DNA of 64,000 nt from Taeniopygia guttata (GCF_048771995.1 NC_133025.1:1612001-1676000); one strand, 5' to 3'; positions 1 through 11,546 are shown, numbered from the stretch's first letter. The notes: generated by a model from the sequence alone, not told the origin. Made by a program: numbers and translations.

Positions 1-818
1 GGATGGGATCCAGCAGTGGGAAGGATTTGGGATGGGATCCAGCAGAGGGAAGGATTTGGGATGGGATCCAGCAGAGGGAAGGATTTGGGATGGGATCCAG
101 CAGCGGGAAGGATTTGGGATGGGCAGGATGGGATCCAGCAGAAGGAAGGATTTGGGATCACCTGGTTGGGATCCAGCAGAGGGAAGGATTTGGGATGGGA
201 TCCAGCAGAGGGAAGGATTTGGGATGGGATCCAGCAGAGGGAAGGATTTGGGATCAGCTGGATGGGATCCAGCAGCGGGAAGGATTTGGGATCAGCTGGA
301 TGGGATCCAGCAGAGGGAAGGATTTGGGATGGGATCCAGCAGAGGGAAGAATTTGGGATGGGATCCAGCAGAGGGAAGGATTTGGGATGGGAACCAGCAG
401 AGGGAAGGATTTGGGATCAGCTGGATGGGATCCAGCAGCAGGAAGGATTTGGGATGGGATCCAGCAGAGGGAAGGATTTGGGATAGGATCCAGCAGAGGG
501 AAGGATTTGGGATGGGATCCAGCAGAGGGAAGGATTTGGGATCAGCTGGTTGGGATCCAGCAGAGGGAAGGATTTGGGATGGGATCCAGCAGAGGGAAGG
601 ATTTGGGATGGGATCCAGCAGTGGGAAGGATTTGGGATCAGCTGGTTGGGATCCAGCAGAGGGAAGGATTTGGGATGGGATCCAGCAGAGGGAAGGATTT
701 GGGATGGGATCCAGCAGTGGGAAGGATTTGGGATCAGCTGGTTGGGATCCAGCAGAGGGAAGGATTTGGGATGGGATCCAGCAGAGGGAAGGATTTGGGA
801 TGGGATCCAGCAGAGGGA
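1..818. repeat. 29-bp minisatellite, cut by window edge
   Basis: About 27 copies of a 29-bp unit containing GGGATCCAGCAG followed by GGATTTGGGAT. Some copies carry a short insert (CAGCTGGAT or CAGCTGGTT). Because 29 is not a multiple of 3, the array is open in all three plus frames, which produces long but meaningless ORFs. The array starts outside the window. Confidence 0.95.
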
Positions 819-1095
819 GCAGGAAGGTGTGTGGGTCTGGGTGAGCAGCTCCGGGTACAAGACCAAGAGGAAAGGCTGAATCCTGCCTGGAATCCTCCCT
901 TGGATCCTACCAAATCCCACAAATCTCCCTGAATGTCGATGCTGCCCTTCCCAAGCACTCCCAAACTCTGGGTGCTCCCAGCCCCATGGGAGTGTTGGTG
1001 GAGATTCCCGTGCTCCCATTCCCATCCCGTTTCCTCAGGAAATCTGCCCGTGCTTCAGCGCCTCCGGGCACCCCGGATCTGCCGGGCAGAGCCCG
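819..1095. other. Intergenic, nothing recognised
   Basis: Short unique-looking spacer between two arrays. No splice-like exon, conserved protein or RNA gene seen. Confidence 0.6.
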
Positions 1096-1660
1096 GGAAT
1101 TTGGGAAGGATTCCTTTGAGAAAGGGGAATTTGGGAAGGATCAATTTTAGAAGGATCAATTTGGGAAGAGTCAATTTGGGAAGAATTCCTTTCAGAAGGA
1201 TCTGCTTGGGAAAGCTGGATTTGGGAAGGATCCGTTTGGGAAGAATTAATTTCAGCAGGGTCCATTTGGGAAGGATCAATTTGGGAAGGGTTAATTTGGG
1301 AAGGATCTGTTTGGGAAGAATTAATTTCAGCGGGGTCCCTTTGGGAAGGATCAATTTGGGAACGGTGAAATTTGGGAACGGTGAAATTGGGAAGGATTAA
1401 CTTCAGAAGGGTCTATTTGGGAAGAGTTAATTTTGGAAGAATTCCTTTGGGAAGGATCAATTTGGGAAGGATTAGTTTTAGAAGGATCCATTTGGGAAGA
1501 GTCAATTTGGGAAGGATCAATTTGGGAAAGCTGGATTTGGAAAGGATCCGTTTGGGAAGGATTAATTTCAGAAGGGTGCATTTGGGAAGAGTCAAACTGG
1601 GAAGGATTCCTTTGAGAAGGATCAATTTGGGAAGGATTCATTTGGGAAGGATCCGTTTGT
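1096..1660. repeat. 15-bp minisatellite
   Basis: Roughly 37 diverged copies of a 15-bp unit around TTTGGGAAGGATCAA. The unit is five codons long, so both strands show long periodic ORFs of LGRIN/LPKLI type with no other support as protein. Confidence 0.93.
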
Positions 1661-1707
1661 CCAGGTGCCAGGTGTGGGTGGGAGGATCCCGGCCTTCCCC
1701 ACCACTC

Positions 1708-1787
1708 CTTATCAGCTGATAAGAGCTGATAAGAGCTGATAAGAGCTGATAAGAGCTGATAAGAACCTTCCCCAGCTGATAAGAGCT
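1708..1787. repeat. 10-bp tandem repeat of TGATAAG (GATA motif cluster)
   Basis: Six TGATAAG heptamers, five at exact 10-bp spacing (AGCTGATAAG), plus one inverted CTTATCA at the left edge. TGATAAG fits the WGATAR consensus of GATA factors. Whether it is bound is unknown. It lies about 2.6 kb beyond the poly(A) site of the urocortin gene. Confidence 0.85.
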
Positions 1788-1789
1788 GT

Positions 1790-2560
1790 CCCTGCCTCAG
1801 CTGTGCCTGGAACCAGCAGATCCCTTCCCACTTCCCTGGGAATTTCCTTCCTTGGAGAACAAAGATCCCGTGGGAGCTCCGGGCAGGCGACCTTTGGAAT
1901 TCCCACTGGGCAAATCCCTGTCCCTCCTCCCAAGGATCTTCTGAGCCTGGAACACCTGGGGACACCTAGACATCCCATAATCCCAACAAAGCCAACTGGA
2001 CACGGAGCAGGTTCTTCCCGTGCCTCAGTTTCCCCACATGGAAAATGGGGACAATCCCACCCTGCTGGGTGAGAATTTGCTGAGCTATAAAAATCCATAT
2101 AATCCAAGATTCCAGCGGATTGTGGTGGGAAGAGACCCCCTCCCGTGCAGCCCTGGAGCTGAGGCAGGAGGTCATTGTCCCTCTGATGGCTCTCCAGGAC
2201 ATTTCCCACCCACCAGGACATTTCCAACCCTCTGGTTGTCCCGTGGATCCCACCTGGAACATCCCCATGGACGTGCCCTGGATGGGGCTGGTGGGATCTC
2301 ATTTTCTCCTCTTGGTGAGCACCTCCTGGGGAAGAAGGGCCAAGTTTATTTCCCAAATTTCTTCCCCAAATTTCTCTCCACCTCCCAAACCTGCTGCATG
2401 GAGCGGGGTGGGCACGGATGGACTGAGGATGAGGAGCTGGATCTGCGCCAGCCGGAAAACGGAGCCGTGGGGAAATGGGAGGGGACAGGTGGGAATTTGT
2501 GGTGGGACCCTGGGTGGGTTTGGAGCAGCCACAGAGGTACCTGCAGGTCCTGGGATCCAA
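1790..2560. other. Intergenic, mostly unique; contains a possible MIR/L2-type relic
   Basis: No gene recognised. Around 2,021-2,060 the plus strand reads GCCTCAGTTTCCCC, then a match to the ATGGAAAATGGGGACAAT core seen at the 3' tails of ancient MIR/L2-type elements. This suggests an old retroposon fragment. A TATAAAA sits at 2,094 with no gene attached to it. Confidence 0.4.
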
Positions 2561-2569
2561 ACACACCTG

Positions 2570-4137
2570 AGGCTGTGGGGTGGCCCTGGCTGGACTCATC
2601 TGGGGACACTGGTGCTGAGTGAGTGACAATGGCCAGGACCCATCTGGGGACACCACGGCTGTGTGGGTGACAATGATCAGAGCCCATCAGGGGACACTGG
2701 GGCTGTGTGGGTGGCTCTGGCTAGGAATCATCAGGGGACACCAGGGCTGACAATGGCCAGGACCCATCAGAGGACTCTGGGGCCATGTGGGTGGCCCTGG
2801 CCAGACCTATCTGGAGACACCAAGGCTGTGTGGGTGACAATGGCCAGGAGCCATCAGGGGACACCGGGGCCATATTGGTGGCTCTGGCCAGGAACAATCA
2901 GGGGACACTGGTGCCGTGTGGGTGACAATGGCCAGGAGCCATCAGGGGACACCAGGGCCATGTGGGTGGCGCTGGCCAGACCTATCTGGGGACACCGAGT
3001 CTGTGTGGGTGACAATGGCCAGGATCCATCTGGGGGCACCAGGACTGTGTGGGTGGCCCTGGCTGGACTCATCTGAAGACACCAAGGCTGTGTGGGTGAC
3101 AATGACCAGAGCCCATCAGGGAACTCCGGGGCCATGTAGGTGACAATGGCCAGGACCCATCAGGGGACTCTGGGGCCATGTGGGTGGCCCTGGCCATGAC
3201 ACATCTGGGGACACCGGGGCTGAGTGGGTGACAATGACCAGGACCTATCTGGGGGACACCAGGGCCACGTGGGTGGCTCTGGCCAGGACCCATCAGGGGA
3301 CTCTGGGGCCATATGGGTGGCCCTGGCCATGACACATCTGGGGACACCGGGGCTGTGTGGGTGACAATGACCAGGAACCATCAGGGGACACTGAGGCGGT
3401 GTGGGTGACAATGGCCAGGGTCCATCAGGGGACTCTGGGGCCATGTGGGTGGCCCTGGCCAGACTTATCTGGGGACACCGAGTCTGTGTGGGTGACAATG
3501 GCCAGGAGCCATCAGGGGACTCTGGGGCCATGTGGGTGGCCCTGGCCATGACACATCTGGGGACACCGAGTCCGTATGGGTGACAATGACCAGGACCTAT
3601 CTGGGGGACACCAGGGCCATATCAGTGGCTCTGGCCAGGAACCATCAGGGGACACTGGTGCCGTGTGGGTGACAATGGCCAGGGTCCATCTGGGGACTTC
3701 GGGGCCATGTGGGTGACAATGGCCATGACACATCTGGGGACACGGGGGCTGAGTGGGTGACAATGACCAGAACCCATCAGGGGACTCTAGGGCCATGTGG
3801 GTGGCCCTGGCCAGACCTATCTGGGGACACCGAGTCTGTGTGGGTGACAATGGCCAGGACCCATCTTGGGTCACCTGATGGGTGGCCCTGGCTGGACTCA
3901 TCAGGGGACACCAGGACTGTGTGGGTGACAATGGCCAGGAGCCATCAGGGGACACTGGTGCCGTGTGGGTGACAATGGCCAGGACCCATCTGGGGGACAC
4001 CATGGCCATATCAGTGGCTCTGGCCGGGAACCATCAGGGGACACTGGTGCCGTGTGGGTGACAATGGCCAGGAGCCATCAGGGGACACTGGGGCCATATT
4101 GGTGGCTCTGGCCAGGTCCCATCAGGGCCGTGTGGGT
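2570..4137. repeat. ~44-bp minisatellite
   Basis: About 35 diverged copies of a ~44-bp unit containing CATCTGGGGACACC and GTGGGTGACAATGGCCAGG, arranged partly as higher-order pairs that alternate 'GACAATGGCCAGG' and 'GGCCCTGGCCAG' halves. It ends about 260 bp before the urocortin poly(A) signal. ORFs on both strands are artefacts. Confidence 0.9.
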
Positions 4138-4394
4138 GGGAAGTTGATGCTGAAGGTGCTGGTGACAAACTCAGGGAAGACCCCGGAGGAGGAGCTGGGA
4201 AATCCATCCTGAGGTTGTCCCTGCGCTTTTCCCTTCCCGGTGGATCGGTGGCCGTGGCAGGACCAGCTCGTGGTGGGATCTGGGAGGGCGTGGTGGGGAC
4301 GGGGCCACGAGGTTTCGGAATCCCTACAGACCCAAAGGAGCAGGTGGGGCAGGAGATGGGACAACAAAGCATTGGAAACTCCAGAGATGGCGGC

Positions 4395-4400
4395 TTTAAT
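4395..4400 (-). terminator. UCN2: Poly(A) signal of the urocortin gene (ATTAAA)
   Basis: Forward TTTAAT reads ATTAAA on the minus strand, about 210 bp after the urocortin stop codon. This implies a short 3' UTR with cleavage near 4,375-4,385. ATTAAA is the commonest variant of the AATAAA signal. Confidence 0.6.
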
Positions 4401-4608
4401 CAGGAACCTTCCCGGGTGACGCGTCCCCCACGCCCTGCTGGGGACAGGAACCTCTTCCCTGCGTGTGGAAATGTCCGGAAGGAACGTGGGGAGAGCGGGG
4501 AGGAGAGAGGGGAGGAGAAGGGACATGGACACGAGGTCGCTTGATGGGTCAAAGCCAGACAGCGCTGGTGTCACTCCCGGCCATCAGTCCCCTCCGGCGG
4601 TGGCCCGG

Positions 4609-5061
4609 TCACTTCCTCCGCCCGATCTGGGCCATGAGGTGGGCGTTGGCCGCCGCCTTGGCCCGCAAGTTCTTGGCCTTGGCGATGTTGAAGAGGATGT
4701 TCATGATGTTGGTGGGGACATCAAGGGACAGCGTGACCTTGGTGCGCCGGTCGCTCTTGGGCCGGTTCTGGTAGGTCTTGCCCTTCCCCTGGGGCGCGTG
4801 TTTGTAGTGGCTGTCCCCCGGGAATGTCCTTTTCCCCAGCTCTTCCTCGTCCCCATCCTCCTCAGATGCCTCCTCCAGTGATGGTGACTCGGAGCCGCGC
4901 TTCTCCAGGACGGCGTTCTCCTCGGGAAGGATCTGCCGCGCTTCCGACAGGGCGGCGTTGAGGCAGCTGAAGATGGAGGCGGCGTTGGAGAGGCTCAGGG
5001 CCCGGCCGGTCCCGGTGGCTCCGAGCAGGATGAGGAGCAGCAGCAGCCTGGGGTGGGACAT
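4609..5061 (-). CDS. UCN2: Urocortin precursor (UCN2 by position, UCN3-like peptide)
   Basis: Secreted neuropeptide precursor of the CRH family, expected to activate CRHR2-type receptors. The 150-residue ORF has a hydrophobic signal peptide (about residues 5-20, run of Leu), a propeptide with the family motif [12 protein letters not shown] (about 29-40), an acidic stretch ([12 protein letters not shown]), dibasic sites (EKR, GKR, DRR), then a 38-residue hormone from [13 protein letters not shown] to NAHLMAQI, followed by GRRK. That Gly is the amide donor and the basic residues are the cleavage site. The mature part differs from human UCN3 at only about three positions (from memory). The start fits well: GCCACCGCCATG is a strong Kozak context, and a CAG just upstream could be the acceptor of a 5' UTR intron, as in other urocortin genes whose coding sequence is one exon. 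Position argues for UCN2: human UCN2 lies just 3' of COL7A1 on the same strand, as here. Hormone identity is sure; the paralogue name is less so. Confidence 0.88.
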   Translation of the reverse strand: MSHPRLLLLLILLGATGTGRALSLSNAASIFSCLNAALSEARQILPEENAVLEKRGSESPSLEEASEEDGDEEELGKRTFPGDSHYKHAPQGKGKTYQNRPKSDRRTKVTLSLDVPTNIMNILFNIAKAKNLRAKAAANAHLMAQIGRRK

Positions 5062-5280
5062 GGCGGTGGCCTGGCCGTGGAGACAGCCGGGGGAGGGCAG
5101 AGAGGGACGTGAGATTCCCGTGGGACCTGGGGAGGTCCCAATCCCTGAACTCCCCTTCCTGCGCTCTTGGAGTCACCTCCCAGCTCCCATCCAAAGGTTG
5201 GGACAGGTGGGAAGGAGCTTCCTTGGGATGCAACCCCCAGCCCTTGGTTTGAGGTGCTGGTGGGAGGCGGGATGTCCAAG

Positions 5281-6043
5281 GAGCTTCACTTCCATGGAAC
5301 TTCCATGGAGAGGAGAATTTGACCTTCATGGAAGTTCCACAGAGAGGAGGATTTGACATTTCCTTCATGGAACTTCCATGGAGCTTCCATGGATGAGAGG
5401 ATTTGGCCTTTCCTTCATGGAACTCCCATGGAGAGGAGAATTTGACTGTTCCTTCATGGAATTTCCACGGAGAGAAGGATTCAGTGTTTCCTTCATGGAG
5501 TTTCCACATAATTTCCACAGAGCTTCCATGGAAGTGAGGGTTTGGCCTTTGCTTCCATGGAACTTCCATAGATGAGAGGATTTGGCCTTTCCTTCATGGA
5601 ATTTCCATGGAAAGGAGGATTTGGCCTTTGCTTCCATGGAACTTCCATGGAGAGGAGAATTTGACCGTTCCTTCATGGAATTTCCATGGAGAGGAGGATT
5701 CGGTGTTTCCTTTGTGGAGTTTCCACGGAATTTCCACAGAGCTTCCATGGAGGTGAGGATTTGGCCTTTGCTTCCATGGGACTTCTATGGAACTTCCATG
5801 GAGCTTCCATGGAAAGGAGAAGTTGACCGTTCCTGGAATTTGACCTTCATGGAATTTCCATGGAGAGGAGGATTTGGCCTTTCCTTCATGGAACTTCCGT
5901 GGAGAGAATTTGGCCTTTACTTCCATGGAACTTCCATGGAGCTTCCATGGATGAGAGGATTTGACCTTTGCTTTGTGGAGCTTCCATGGAGAGGAGAATT
6001 TGACATTTCTTTCATAGAACTTCCAAGGAGAGGAGGATTTGAC
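5281..6043. repeat. ~40-bp minisatellite rich in NcoI-like CCATGG
   Basis: About 18 irregular copies (39-45 bp) built from TTCATGGAACTTCCATGGAG and GAGGAGGATTTGGCC. It lies immediately 5' of the urocortin gene (220 bp upstream of its ATG), in the position of its promoter or first intron. Confidence 0.88.
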
Positions 6044-6200
6044 ATTTTTGGGGTCTTTTTGGCCCATTTTTGGGGGTCTTTTGGGGGTCTTTTTGGCCCA
6101 TTTTTGGGGTCTTTTTGGGGTCTTTTTGGGGTCTTTTTGGCCCATTTTTGGGGGTCTTTTGGGGGGTCTTTTTGGGGTCTTTTCGACCCATTTTTGGGCA
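6044..6200. repeat. T/G-rich simple repeat
   Basis: Tandem TTTTTGGGGTC / TTTTTGGCCCATTTTTGGG units of about 15-30 bp. Strong strand asymmetry (T+G on plus). Confidence 0.85.
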
Positions 6201-6365
6201 CCGTAAATCCCCGGACAATTTCCTGCTCCACAAACCTTCCCCATCTCCCTTTATTCCCACCTGACCTCTCCAAAAAGCCACCAAGGATCTCCTGCGGTGT
6301 TTTTTGCCCATTCCCAGTGTGGAAAAATGTCCCCAGCCAACCCCGAGGCCAGGCGGGCTCTCCAA

Positions 6366-6505
6366 GTGCCTGGAATCCTACTGGCATTCCCAAAATCCTG
6401 GAATTCTGCTGGCATTTCCCAAACCCTGGAATTCCCTGGAATCCTGCTGGCATTCCCAAAACTCTGGAATTCCCTGGAATCCTGCTGGCATTCCCAATCT
6501 TCTGG
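6366..6505. repeat. ~38-bp tandem repeat
   Basis: About four copies of a unit with GGAATCCTGCTGGCATTCCC and AAAACTCTGGAATTCC. Confidence 0.75.
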
Positions 6506-6574
6506 CCCCATCTCGTGGCCAGCGCCTCGCACGGCAATTCCAGGCTGGGAACAGTCCCAGGGCTGGCGGGGCTG

Positions 6575-7160
6575 GAATTCCATCCCTGATTTTGGGATTG
6601 GGGGCGGATTTCATTCCCACGGGAATTCCATCCCTGATTTTGGGATTTGGGGCGGATTTCATTCCCATGGGAATCCCATCCCTGATTTTGGGATTGGGAG
6701 CGGATTTCATTCCCATGGGAATTCCATCCCTGATTTTGGGATTGGGAGCGGATTTCATTCCCACGGGAATTCCATCCCTGATTTTGGGATTGGGAGCGGA
6801 TTTCATTCCCATGGGAATCCCATCCCTGATTTTGGGATTGGGAGCGGATTTCATTCCCATGGGAATCCCATCCCTGATTTTGGAATTGGGAGCGGATTTC
6901 ATTCCCATGGGAATTCCATCCCTGATTTTGGGATTGGGGGCGGATTTCGTTCCCACAGGAATTCCATCCCTGATTTTGGGATTGGGGGCGGATTTCATTC
7001 CCATGGGAATTCCATCCCTGTTTTTGGGATTTGGGGCTGGATTTCATTCCCACGGGAATTCCATCCCTGATTTTGGGATTTGGGGCGGATTTTGTTCCCA
7101 TGGGAATTCCATCCCTGATTTTGGGACTGGGGGTGGATTTCATTCCCATGGGAATCCCAT
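6575..7160. repeat. 48-bp minisatellite
   Basis: Twelve copies at exact 48-bp spacing around TCCATCCCTGATTTTGGGAT and GCGGATTTCATTCCCA. The unit is 16 codons, so long periodic ORFs occur on both strands (LILGLGADFIP on plus, GIPMGMKSAP on minus). These are repeat translations, not proteins. Confidence 0.95.
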
Positions 7161-7184
7161 CCATTGCCCTTCCCTGTCTGTGGA

Positions 7185-7500
7185 TGGGGAATTTTGGGAA
7201 GTTTTATCCCCTAAATTCTGCCTCTTTCTATTCCTTGGAGAGGGAATTCCGGTTTATTCCCATTAACTCTGCCCTTTATTGTCCATAGAGGGAGAGATTT
7301 GGGAAGTTTTATTCCCTAAATTCTGCCTTTTGCCATTCCTTAGAGAGGGAATTTTGGGAAGTTTTATTCCCTAAATTCTGCCTTTTACCCTTCCTTGGAG
7401 AGGGAATTTTGGGAAGGTCTTTCCCCTTAAATTTGCCCTTTGCTGTTCCTCAAAGTGGGAATTTTGGGCAGGTTTATTCCCTTAACTCTGCTCTTTGCTA
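7185..7500. repeat. ~57-bp tandem repeat
   Basis: About five copies of a unit with AATTTTGGGAAGTTTTATTC and CTAAATTCTGCC. Confidence 0.8.
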
Positions 7501-8765
7501 TCCATGGGAAAGGGGAGAAATTTGGGAGCTTCATTCCCTGGATCTTCCCTTTTCCCCCTTCCCGAGGGAGATTCGGCCGTGCCAATCCTCCCTCGGGATT
7601 TCAGGGAGCTGCTCCATTTCCCCCCTTCCCAAAACCCCAAATCCATCCCCCCACCTCTCCCTGGATCCTGAGGGGGGAGGAAGAGGAGCAGCCATGGGAT
7701 GATCCAGGAAAAGCTTTTCCTGTAGGATCAAGGGAGGAAAACCCATCCCAGGCACTCAACCTCCACATGGGATCATGGAGGAGCCCAAATTCTCCTTTTC
7801 TCCAGCCCCAAACCCCACATTTGGCCATTTCAACGTGAGGATATCCCAGGATTTGATTTTTCTTGGAAAAGGCGATGGAGATTTGGGAACAGGGATTTTC
7901 CCATGAGATCCCGAACGACTCGGGATGAAGTTTCCTCCCACCCCAAAATTCCATTTTTTTCCCTGGCTGTGTTTCACCTCCCTCCACCCTCAGCCTCCTG
8001 CAGGATGGGATGCTCGGGGTGGGAATTTAGGGATTTTCCCATCCCTGCGTGATTCCCAAATCCTGGAATATCACCCAAAACCCTTCCAGAGCTGGGCTGT
8101 TCCCGGCTGGAATCTCGGGGCTGCATCTCCCTGCACGGACTGAACCCAGCGCCTTTTCCTGGGATTTTCCCATCCTTTTCCACTCAGCAAAACTCTGGGA
8201 ATCTCAGCTGAGCGAAGGGAAAAGCAGAAAAAGGGGAAAACGCGGCTGGAGCCATCCACACCCATTCCTGCTCCTGGCAAAAGGAACAGAAATTAAGGAA
8301 AAAAACCCCAAAAAAACAAGGAAAAGCTGATTTTTTTTTTTGGGATTTGGTTTATTTTTGTCGGGGGTGGGGGTGAGTTGTGCCCCTCCGCTCCAGGAAG
8401 TTTTTATGGAGCAGGAAAATAAAAAAAAAAAGCTGGAATTGGGGTTTTCTCCTTGCTTTAAAAAAAAAGAAAAAAAAAAAGCTGGAAAAGGAGGAAAACC
8501 ACCCGCGGTGAATCGGAGGAAACGGGAATAATGAAATAATGAGAATGAAATCCGCGCTGCTGCTCCTCCCGCCGGGAATTGCTGGGATAGCCGGGAGCGT
8601 TTTCCGGGAATTTCATCGGGATGCTGCCGAGCCTGGAAAATCTCCCGCTGGGCTCGGAAGGAGAAAAACGAGGAGGAAAATGATCCCAATTCCAGCGAGG
8701 AAAGCCGGAGCAGGGATTGCTGCTCTCCTGGGTGCCAGAGGATGGAATGCAGCGGGATTTTCCCA
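7501..8765. other. Intergenic, no gene recognised
   Basis: Unique to low-complexity sequence with poly(A)/poly(T) runs near 8,330 and 8,425-8,480. Several small ORFs occur, but none shows a domain, splice context or codon signature. Confidence 0.55.
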
Positions 8766-9070
8766 GGTAAATCTGGGATAAATCTGGGATAAATCTGGGA
8801 TAAATCTGGGGTAAATCTGGGATAAATCTGGGATAAATCTGGGATAAATCTGGGATAAATCTGGGGTAAATCTGAGGTAAATCTGGGATAAATCTGGGGT
8901 AAATCTGGGATAAATCTGGGATAAATCTGGGATAAATCTGGGGTAAATCTGGGATAAATCTGGGATAAATCTGGGATAAATCTGGGATAAATCTGGGGTA
9001 AATCTGGGATAAATCTGGGGTAAATCTGGGATAAATCTGGGATAAATCTGGGATAAATCTGGGATAAAAC
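8766..9070. repeat. 11-bp minisatellite
   Basis: About 28 copies of ATAAATCTGGG, with occasional GTAAATCTGGG variants. The minus-strand ORFs of type IYPRFIPDLSQ across it are artefacts. Confidence 0.95.
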
Positions 9071-9424
9071 TGGGAATGGGACCTGGAGACTTCTTCAACT
9101 CTGTCTGGTGCTGCCTGTGCTTCCCCCGTGAGCTTTTTTTTCCCAAAATCCAGGTGGGCTCGGCTGTGCCTTGCTCTCCTCCCCATCCCTAAAAATTAAG
9201 GATTTATCTCCCTAATTTTCCTTTTCCCAAGATTTCCCAATCCTTCCCCTGCTGCCTATTCCGGTCTGCCTCCCCGAATTGCTGGAATAATAAAAATATT
9301 TTTCCTAGGAGGGAGGGCGAGGGGAATTTTGAATCCCTTGATATCAAAATATCTTGGATTGCTTTTCCCTACCTTGCCTAATTATTTTTCCCTTAAAAAA
9401 AAAACCCCAAAACCTGGAAAATTC

Positions 9425-9566
9425 AATGTCTGGAGCATGGATTTGCCTCCTACAAGGACATTTTCCTTTCCCAACAACGATTTTGTGGGAAAATAAATTT
9501 ATGGGGGAGCAAAACTCAGCAAACAGCTCAGGATGGGATCCGGAGGTGGAAAAGTCTCTCAATCCC
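9425..9566 (-). repeat. Left arm of a 2-kb-spaced inverted repeat
   Basis: The reverse complement of this segment matches 11,547-11,684 along its length (shared blocks include TTTTCCACCTC, GATCCCATCCTGAG, AAATTTATTTTCC, GGAAAATGTCCTTG and CAAATCCATGCTCCAGACA), with roughly 85-90% identity by eye. It may be a copy of a dispersed repeat rather than a local inversion. Confidence 0.8.
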
Positions 9567-9859
9567 TAAAAACCAAAAAAAACCCTGGAATCTGATTTCC
9601 TAAGGAAATCACTGAAATATTTAAAGGAGAATAAATGAAATCCAGACACTCACCTGCTTCTCCTGGATGTTGGGATGGGAAAGATTTGCTGTGGAATCAC
9701 TCCAAGGAAAAAGGCATCAGGAGCTTTTCCCAACTTCTTTTCCCTGATTTTTTTTTTTAAATTTTTTTTTTCCTTCCCAAGGACTGGGATATTTTTTTTT
9801 TCCCTCTCTCTGGAAACCTTTCCCCCCTCCCTGGTGTATTTATAAAAATCCCAGGGATC

Positions 9860-10065
9860 ACGGGGTTGGAGTCGTGATTCCAGACGCGGAGCCTGAGCTT
9901 GGGAATGATTTCATTAAAATGAGATCAGAGCGAGCCGGGACGTCACGGAGCCGCTCCCAATCCGCAGGGAAAAAACGGGAATTGGGGGTGGAAAAGACGT
10001 CGGATCCCAAAATCTGGGAAGAGTCACCCCAAAGCGGGGCTGGCGTCAGTGCCGGGATTTTGTAG
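9860..10065. other. CpG-richer unique segment, possible regulatory element
   Basis: Unique segment with several CpGs, a GACGTCAC near-match to the cAMP response element (about 9,939-9,946) and a second GACGTC near 9,998. It lies about 4.9 kb upstream of the urocortin start. The regulatory role is only a suggestion from motif content. Confidence 0.3.
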
Positions 10066-10514
10066 GATCACGCACGCCCTTGTCCCCGGGGTTTTGGGAT
10101 GTTTTCATTCCGAAGGTTTTTCCAGCTCCGAGGATGGATGTTGGGATTCCTCATGGATCGAGGTTATCCCAAAGAAAGTGGTTTTATTCCCTGAGAAGGG
10201 TTTTTCCCTGTTTTTTCCATTTCCAGGGGATTTTCTCTTCCCAATCGTGCAGGGAAACCCTTGGAAAATGGAAATTTTGGGAAACTTCTTCCAGGATTTG
10301 TGAGAACAATTCCAGGTGAAGGTTTGGGAAAGGATGGGAAGGACGAGGGAAAAAAGCTCCAATTCCCTAAAACTCCATCAAGATTAACTGGGATCATCCC
10401 AGAACAGCAGCCAGGTGGGGAAAATTCCCAGTTTGGGCTCCCAGCACCAGACTGGTCCCAGAGAGGAAACCCCTGGAATTCCCCAAGTTTGGGAGCAAAA
10501 GAGGATTGGAAGAT

Positions 10515-11293
10515 TTGGGAACAGGGATGGGGATTTGGGAACAGGGATGGGGATTTGGGAACAGGGATGGGGATGGAGATTTGGGAATAGGGATGGGGAT
10601 GAAGATTTGGGATTTGGGAACAAGGATGGGGGTGGAGATTTGGGAACCGGGACGGGGATTTGGGAATAAGGAGGAGGATGGAGATTTGGGAACAGGGATG
10701 AGGATTTGGGAACAGGGATGGGGATTTGGGAACAAGGATAGAGATTTGGGAACAAGGAAGAGGATGGAGATTTGGGAACAGGGACGAGGATTTGGGAACA
10801 GGGATGGGGATGGAGATTTGGGAATAGGGATGGGGATTTGGGAACAAGGATGGAGATGAAGATTTGGGATTTGGGAACAGGGATGGGGATGGAGATTTGG
10901 GAACAGGGATGGGGATGAAGATTTGGGATTTGGGAACAAGGATGGAGGATGGAGATTTGGGAACAGGGACGAGGATTTGGGAACAGGGATGGGGATGGGG
11001 ATTTGGAAACAGGGATGGAGATTTGGGAACAGGGATGGAGATTTGGGAACAGGGATGGGGATTTGGGAACAGGGATGGAGATTTGGGAACAGGGATGGGG
11101 ATGGAGATTTGGGAACAGGGACAAGGATTTGGGAACAGGGATGGGGATGGGGATTTGGGAACAGGGATGGAGATTTGGGAACAAGGAGGAGGATGGAGAT
11201 TTGGGAACAGGGATGGGGATTTGGGAACAGGGATGGGGATTTGGGAACAGGGATGGGGATTTGGGAACAGGGATGGAGATTTGGGAACAGGGA
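10515..11293. repeat. ~20-bp minisatellite, copy A
   Basis: About 40 copies of GATTTGGGAACAGGGATGGG with 6-bp expansions (GGATGG/GGATGA) and AAGGAGGA variants. Same repeat family as 13,516-14,233. Long ORFs on both strands (GNRDGDLGT; PKSPSLFPN) are artefacts. Confidence 0.95.
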
Positions 11294-11546
11294 TTTTTCC
11301 ATGTGATCCAAGGAAGATCTCATGTCCCTCCAAAGGGTCCCACCATGGAGTTGTGGCTGGTTGGATTCTCCTGGGTTTGGTTTTGGTTTCCCTCCCTCCC
11401 TGAGGCCTGGAAAATGGAATTTTTTTCTCCAAATATTTGGAATTTTGGAGATGTTTCTGGGAAAGAAAACTCCCAGGCCACTTCCACACAAGGAGCTGGG
11501 TGGGAAAATCCACATGAGGGATTTTTCCAAGGAAAAGGACCAGGAC

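Noticed and set aside
3-932. 309-codon plus-strand ORF
   Set aside because: Pure translation of the 29-bp array; all three frames are open and no codon bias or domain is present.
4862-5569. 235-codon minus ORF overlapping the urocortin start
   Set aside because: Out-of-frame shadow of the urocortin gene joined to the upstream minisatellite translation.
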